A stretch of 36,806 nt of DNA. It comes from Bacteroidales bacterium (GTDB lineage Bacteria; Bacteroidota; Bacteroidia; Bacteroidales; Muribaculaceae). Position 1 is the stretch's first letter, and each line of letters begins with the position of its first letter. This document shows, piece by piece, positions 32,810 to 36,806 of this stretch. The notes beneath the pieces are model-generated. The model did not search any database and was not told the origin of the DNA. It saw only the letters and a program-made list of their open reading frames with translations. The DNA lies in assembly GCA_019416425.1 (NCBI GenBank), contig DXXK01000083.1, positions 1-36,806 of the forward strand. Reading direction: 5' to 3'. The translations under genes and the position numbers were made by a program.

Positions 32810-33709
32810 ATGAAAAAATACAATAAAGAATTCATGATAGGACTGAGTGTGATCATAGCTGCACTCATATTGTTCTTCGGTATCGATTATCTGAAGGGAA
32901 TAAACCTGTTGAACCCCTCGCATTTCTACGTCGTCGAGGCGAAGGATGTGTCGGGTCTGGCCCAGTCAGCTCCGGTCAATGTCAATGGTTACAAGGTTGG
33001 AACCGTGCGTGAGATCTCATATGACTACAGCAAGTCTGGAAACATCCGTATCCTGCTGGCTGTTGACGACAAGCTTCAGTTGCCCCAGGGTTCGTATGCC
33101 AGGATGGCGTCAACATTGCTGAGCGGCGCATACATCGACCTGGTGATGGGTACCGGTAGCGAAATACTGAAGAACGGAAGTACCATCCCATTGGAGAGTA
33201 GCCAGGACATCATGGATGCTGTCAGTCAGGACTTGCTTCCCAAGGTGTCGCAGATGTTGCCGCATATCGATTCGCTGATCAATAATGTCAATGCGATTGT
33301 AACCGATCCGGCCCTGATTGCCTCCGTTCGCCGTCTTGACGGAATCACAACAAATGTCGAGGGCCTGACCGCCGACCTGCAGTCTACCGTGCGCAAGGAT
33401 GTCAATCCTTTGATGCGCAACGCCCGTAATTTCTCTTACAAGCTGGATTCCATCAGCATCAATCTGATGGCTCTGTCCAATACGTTGAACCAGATGCCGC
33501 TGGCTTCCACTGTGGACAATGTCAACAAGATCACCAACGAACTGTCGGCATTCTCCAAGCAGCTGAACGACAAGAACTCGACATTAGGTCTGCTAACGTC
33601 TGATCCGGAACTTTACAATCGTTTGAATCAGGTATCTGCGGACATCGATTCGCTGATAGTCGATATCAAGAGGAATCCTAAACGTTATATTTCAATCAAG
33701 GTGTTCTAA
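32810..33709 (+). CDS. mlaD: MlaD-like MCE-domain lipid-transport protein
   Basis: A 299-residue protein with one N-terminal membrane helix (about 8-25) and one MCE domain (about 37-116: VSGLAQSAPVNVNGYKVGTV, LLSGAYIDLVMGTG). The rest is predicted helical with heptad-like spacing (LINNVNAIVTDPAL, LMALSNTLNQMP), as in MCE proteins that build a periplasmic bridge. It should join MlaF and MlaE in a lipid transporter. In E. coli the mla genes form one operon. Here mlaD lies about 3.2 kb away from mlaE and on the other strand, after the amidase gene. It ends directly against the lysC start, with no gap. Confidence 0.88.
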   Translation: MKKYNKEFMIGLSVIIAALILFFGIDYLKGINLLNPSHFYVVEAKDVSGLAQSAPVNVNGYKVGTVREISYDYSKSGNIRILLAVDDKLQLPQGSYARMASTLLSGAYIDLVMGTGSEILKNGSTIPLESSQDIMDAVSQDLLPKVSQMLPHIDSLINNVNAIVTDPALIASVRRLDGITTNVEGLTADLQSTVRKDVNPLMRNARNFSYKLDSISINLMALSNTLNQMPLASTVDNVNKITNELSAFSKQLNDKNSTLGLLTSDPELYNRLNQVSADIDSLIVDIKRNPKRYISIKVF

Positions 33710-35086
33710 ATGAAAGTACTCAAGTTCGGGGGTACATCGGTAGGCACTGTGGAGAGCCTCCGCAATGTCAAGCGGATAGTCGAGTCGATAGGGGAACCGG
33801 CTATCGTGGTGGTATCCGCTCTTGGCGGATTGACAGATAAACTGATCGCTACGGCTCGGACCGCCGCAACCGACGGAACTGTTATCGAGCCGGAAATGGC
33901 GGCCATTACAAAACGTCATCATGATATAATCGATGCACTCGTGCCTGAGGACAAACAGGAGCAGGTCAAGTCGGTTGTCGATATCTTGCTTCACGAACTG
34001 GGCAATCTGTATCTGGGAGTATCATTGATCGGTGAATTGCCCGAACGTACTCTGGATCGTATCGTTAGTTTCGGCGAGCGCATGTCGTCGGTGATTGTGG
34101 CTGAGATAATCGATGATGTCTATCATAAGGATTCGTTGGGTTTTGTTAAGACCGAGCGCTGGATGGACAGGAATATTGCCGACCGTCAGCTGACTGAACG
34201 ATTGATCAAAGAGCATTTCCCGCTGCCATTAAAGAATACGTGCGTCACGGGTGGATTCATATCCCGCGACCGAGATACGGATGTGATAACCAATCTGGGA
34301 CGCGGCGGATCTGATTATACCGCATCCTTGATTGCCGCCTCCCTTGATGCGGACCTGCTCGAAATCTGGACGGACGTGGATGGTTTCATGACCTCCGATC
34401 CACGGATCATAAAGGATGCCAGGGTGATTCCGTACATGACTTTCGTCGAGAGTATGGAGCTTTGCTCGTTTGGCGCAAAGGTAATCTATCCTCCAACCAT
34501 ATATCCTGTATTCCATAAGAATATACCCATCAAGATACTCAACACCCACAATCCACAGGCTCCGGGTACGCTCATTACCGACAATTCACGGAATCTGCCG
34601 GCACATGTGCGCGGTGTCTCTTCCGTCAAGGGTATCTCTATGCTGACTATTTCCGGTAAGCTTTCCTCCAATATGCCCGAGGTAAACTCCCGTACCTACA
34701 ATGCCATGGCTCGTGGCGGAATTCCTGTCCTGCTGGTGACGCAAGGTGAGGAAAGCAATGACCTTTCCATCTCGTTGCTGTCGCGTTACACGGAGAAGGC
34801 CAGGGAATTACTTGAGAATGAATTTGCACCCGAGTTGGGCTCGGGCGATGTGGAATCCGTGGTATGCCGGGACAATATGTCGGTGATCGCTGTGGTCAAG
34901 GAGGGTATCAGGTCAATCGATGGCCTCGGTGCCCGTCTGTGTCATACTTTGCATCGTAATGGAATTCAGGTCATGGGCATATCGGATGGTGTCTCTGAAT
35001 CGACCATCGCTATGATTGTCCCGGAATCCGAGGCCGATAACGCATTGCGGTTTGTACATGGAGCCGTAATCCCTCCGGATGCTTAA
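33710..35086 (+). CDS. lysC: Aspartate kinase, monofunctional
   Basis: A 458-residue kinase making aspartyl phosphate, the first step to lysine, threonine and methionine. The N-terminal KFGGTSVG is at 5-12, and GRGGSDYTASLIAASL and WTDVDGFMTSDPR lie in the catalytic domain (about 1-290). Two ACT domains follow (about 305-375 and 380-455: ISMLTISGKLSS, VMGISDGVSES), the usual feedback sites. No homoserine dehydrogenase domain is fused. The ATG is the next base after the mlaD stop. Confidence 0.93.
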   Translation: MKVLKFGGTSVGTVESLRNVKRIVESIGEPAIVVVSALGGLTDKLIATARTAATDGTVIEPEMAAITKRHHDIIDALVPEDKQEQVKSVVDILLHELGNLYLGVSLIGELPERTLDRIVSFGERMSSVIVAEIIDDVYHKDSLGFVKTERWMDRNIADRQLTERLIKEHFPLPLKNTCVTGGFISRDRDTDVITNLGRGGSDYTASLIAASLDADLLEIWTDVDGFMTSDPRIIKDARVIPYMTFVESMELCSFGAKVIYPPTIYPVFHKNIPIKILNTHNPQAPGTLITDNSRNLPAHVRGVSSVKGISMLTISGKLSSNMPEVNSRTYNAMARGGIPVLLVTQGEESNDLSISLLSRYTEKARELLENEFAPELGSGDVESVVCRDNMSVIAVVKEGIRSIDGLGARLCHTLHRNGIQVMGISDGVSESTIAMIVPESEADNALRFVHGAVIPPDA

Positions 35087-35141
35087 GCCATGCCGTTGTC
35101 GAAGGCGTTATAATTATGATAGTTGATTAAATCTCGATGCT

Positions 35142-35765
35142 ATGGAAATAAGAAATCCTAAATACCAGGTCAGCTCGCCCGACGTAAAGGCTTGTCCGGA
35201 TATCTCCGCGCCTGAATATGCATTCATAGGCCGCTCGAATGTCGGAAAATCATCGCTGATCAATATGCTGACGAGACGCAAGGGTTTGGCCAAGACTTCC
35301 CAGACCCCGGGTAAGACCTTGCTGATAAATCACTTCAATATTAATGATGGGGAGTGGTATTTGGTGGATCTCCCTGGGTATGGATATGCCCGGAGAGGTA
35401 AGGAGCAACGGGACAAGCTGGAATCGTTGATAGAGGGGTATATTCTGAACCGTAAGCAGTTGACCAACTTGTTTGTGTTGATTGACATACGCCATGACCC
35501 CCAGAAAATCGACATGGAATTCATGGACTGGCTCGGTGAGCATGACATACCGTTCTCGATTATTTTTACCAAGGCCGACAAGTTGAGCAATACTGCGGCC
35601 GAGCGTAATGTCCAGGCGTATCTCAATGAGCTGAAGCTGCATTGGGAGGAACTGCCCCCTTATTTCATCACATCGTCAGAAAAGCCAAGAGGCCGAGATG
35701 AGGTGCTGGATTATATCGAGGAAATTAACCGCGACTTAAAGCGGCAATCTAATGAGGAATGGTGA
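35142..35765 (+). CDS. engB: Ribosome-biogenesis GTPase EngB (YsxC/YihA)
   Basis: A 207-residue GTPase needed for 50S ribosomal subunit assembly. The motifs are in order: G1 GRSNVGKSS (30-38), G2 region GLAKTSQTPGKT (48-59), G3 DLPGYG (76-81) and G4 TKAD (143-146). KTSQTPGKT and YARRGKE are EngB signatures. Length is normal for the family. Confidence 0.95.
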   Translation: MEIRNPKYQVSSPDVKACPDISAPEYAFIGRSNVGKSSLINMLTRRKGLAKTSQTPGKTLLINHFNINDGEWYLVDLPGYGYARRGKEQRDKLESLIEGYILNRKQLTNLFVLIDIRHDPQKIDMEFMDWLGEHDIPFSIIFTKADKLSNTAAERNVQAYLNELKLHWEELPPYFITSSEKPRGRDEVLDYIEEINRDLKRQSNEEW

Positions 35766-35821
35766 TTGTACTGAGTTCAAGATAGGGACTCGGATCAGAT
35801 AATAACCTTAAATATCAGGAA

Positions 35822-36262
35822 ATGGAAAAAGTGGCGTTTTGCAGCGATCATGCTGGTTTTGAGCTGAAACAGCACATGATTGAGTACATGAAATCCAAGG
35901 GATACGAGCCTGTGGATTTCGGCACCTATAGCTCGGAATCGTGCGACTACGCTGATTTCGCACATCCTGCGGCTATTGCCGTGGAGAAGGGCGAGTGTGC
36001 GTTTGGTATCGCTATGTGCGGAAGTGGCAATGGCATCAGCATGACGCTGAACAAGCATCAGGGCATACGTGACGCCCTTTGCTGGTTGCCTGAGATCGCA
36101 GATCTGGCCCGTCGTCACAACGATGCCAATATCATTACCCTCCCGGCCCGTTTTGTAACGCAGGTGAATGCAGAGAAAATAGTGGATGCATATCTAAATG
36201 CAGAGTTTGAAGGTGGCCGTCATCTACGTCGTATAGAGAAGATTCCCGTTGAGGCTATCTAA
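35822..36262 (+). CDS. rpiB: Ribose-5-phosphate isomerase B
   Basis: A 146-residue RpiB/LacAB-family isomerase, interconverting ribose 5-phosphate and ribulose 5-phosphate in the pentose phosphate pathway. The SDHAGFELK motif (8-16), Cys66 in MCGSGNG (the catalytic base) and His99 in ARRHND are present. It would also suit the pentoses (arabinose) released by the locus upstream, though nothing links their regulation. Confidence 0.93.
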   Translation: MEKVAFCSDHAGFELKQHMIEYMKSKGYEPVDFGTYSSESCDYADFAHPAAIAVEKGECAFGIAMCGSGNGISMTLNKHQGIRDALCWLPEIADLARRHNDANIITLPARFVTQVNAEKIVDAYLNAEFEGGRHLRRIEKIPVEAI

Positions 36263-36317
36263 AGCCTGTATCTGATGTCTGAATATAATGCCGGGTATTT
36301 CGGATAAATGCGAGTAA

Positions 36318-36680
36318 ATGGATTATTTCAGAATCGAATTGAAGGACCTTAGGTTCGTTGCCCGAATCGGTGTGTCCGAACAGGAACGTTATGTAGGGAA
36401 TGAGTTTGCCGCGGATGTGACTTACTCGTTTCCGTCTTCCGGTTTTACCTCTGAGGATTTATCTTCTTCTATATCTTATGCCGATATATATGATATAGTC
36501 CGGCATGAAATGAATCGTGAGTGGCTGCTTCTGGAGTCGGTGACAGCTTCCATTTCGGATATAATACACGAACGATTTCCGCAAATCTGCGATTTGTCCG
36601 TGTCAGTCACCAAGATGTCAGTACCGCTCGACGGTATTGATGGAATGGCTAAAGTGACGTTAAAATCTTCCGGATCCTGA
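36318..36680 (+). CDS. folB: Dihydroneopterin aldolase
   Basis: A 120-residue FolB-family protein, which converts dihydroneopterin to 6-hydroxymethyl-dihydropterin in folate synthesis. The IGVSEQERYVGNEF segment (17-30), Glu73 in LLESV and the catalytic Lys99 in VTKMSVPL fit the family. The final codons and stop lie inside the stem of a terminator. Confidence 0.88.
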   Translation: MDYFRIELKDLRFVARIGVSEQERYVGNEFAADVTYSFPSSGFTSEDLSSSISYADIYDIVRHEMNREWLLLESVTASISDIIHERFPQICDLSVSVTKMSVPLDGIDGMAKVTLKSSGS

Positions 36681-36700
36681 CCAGGGTCCGGAAATTTTTT
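36668..36700 (+). terminator. Rho-independent terminator overlapping the folB stop
   Basis: TTCCGGATCC (36668-36677) pairs with GGGTCCGGAA (36684-36693) over 10 bp with one G-U pair and a 6-nt loop, followed by ATTTTTT (36694-36700). The stop codon TGA sits at the loop. From 36701 to 36806 the sequence is AT-rich and I see no gene. Confidence 0.8.
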
Positions 36701-36806
36701 GAAAATTCGCGTGGGGAGGGGTGGAAAAATCATGCTCTACAACATATAATAAAGATATATACATATATTTTAACATTTATTGATTTCACTGAGTGATAAC
36801 GAGATA

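Overview
The window looks like chromosomal DNA of a gut-type Bacteroidales bacterium, probably Muribaculaceae or a relative (the family is an inference; there is no rRNA here). The basis is a SusC/SusD pair, BACON/DUF4859 lipoproteins, promoters of the Bacteroidetes type (TTTG, about 20 bp, TAnnTTTG) and the general absence of obvious Shine-Dalgarno sequences. I saw no tRNA, rRNA, insertion sequence or CRISPR array.

1-222: control DNA for a leftward gene outside the window. It holds a promoter and four degenerate palindromes spaced exactly 42 bp apart. 223-20860: a polysaccharide (or glycoprotein) utilisation locus in two divergent operons. The leftward operon encodes a GH127 lipoprotein, SusC, SusD, two DUF4859 surface lipoproteins and two putative zinc metallopeptidases (DUF6055-like, HExGH). 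The rightward operon encodes GH97, GH43 and a second GH127, and ends at a strong terminator. The enzyme set points to L-arabinose- and galactose-containing plant glycans. With the two peptidase-like proteins, hydroxyproline-rich glycoproteins (extensins, arabinogalactan proteins) are an attractive target. The 309-bp divergent promoter region has two pairs of a TGnACGATnTT-like motif, 21 bp apart within each pair and facing outwards, so one regulator may drive both operons. No regulator gene is present.

21037-27929: a cobalamin-acquisition operon. A clear promoter is followed by a cobalamin riboswitch, a BtuB-like TonB-dependent receptor, a beta-propeller protein resembling BtuG, and a 1098-residue secreted protein with GLUG-type repeats that I cannot assign and that may be a new B12-uptake component.

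28011-36680: core genes. MlaF and MlaE (lipid-transport ABC transporter) are leftward. Rightward come uridine kinase, LptB with a long N-terminal extension, an N-acetylmuramoyl-L-alanine amidase with a lysine-rich tail, an MlaD-like MCE protein, aspartate kinase, the GTPase EngB, ribose-5-phosphate isomerase B and dihydroneopterin aldolase, ending at a terminator. Several join by ATGA or 1-bp overlaps. The Mla, Lpt and amidase genes make this an envelope-maintenance neighbourhood.
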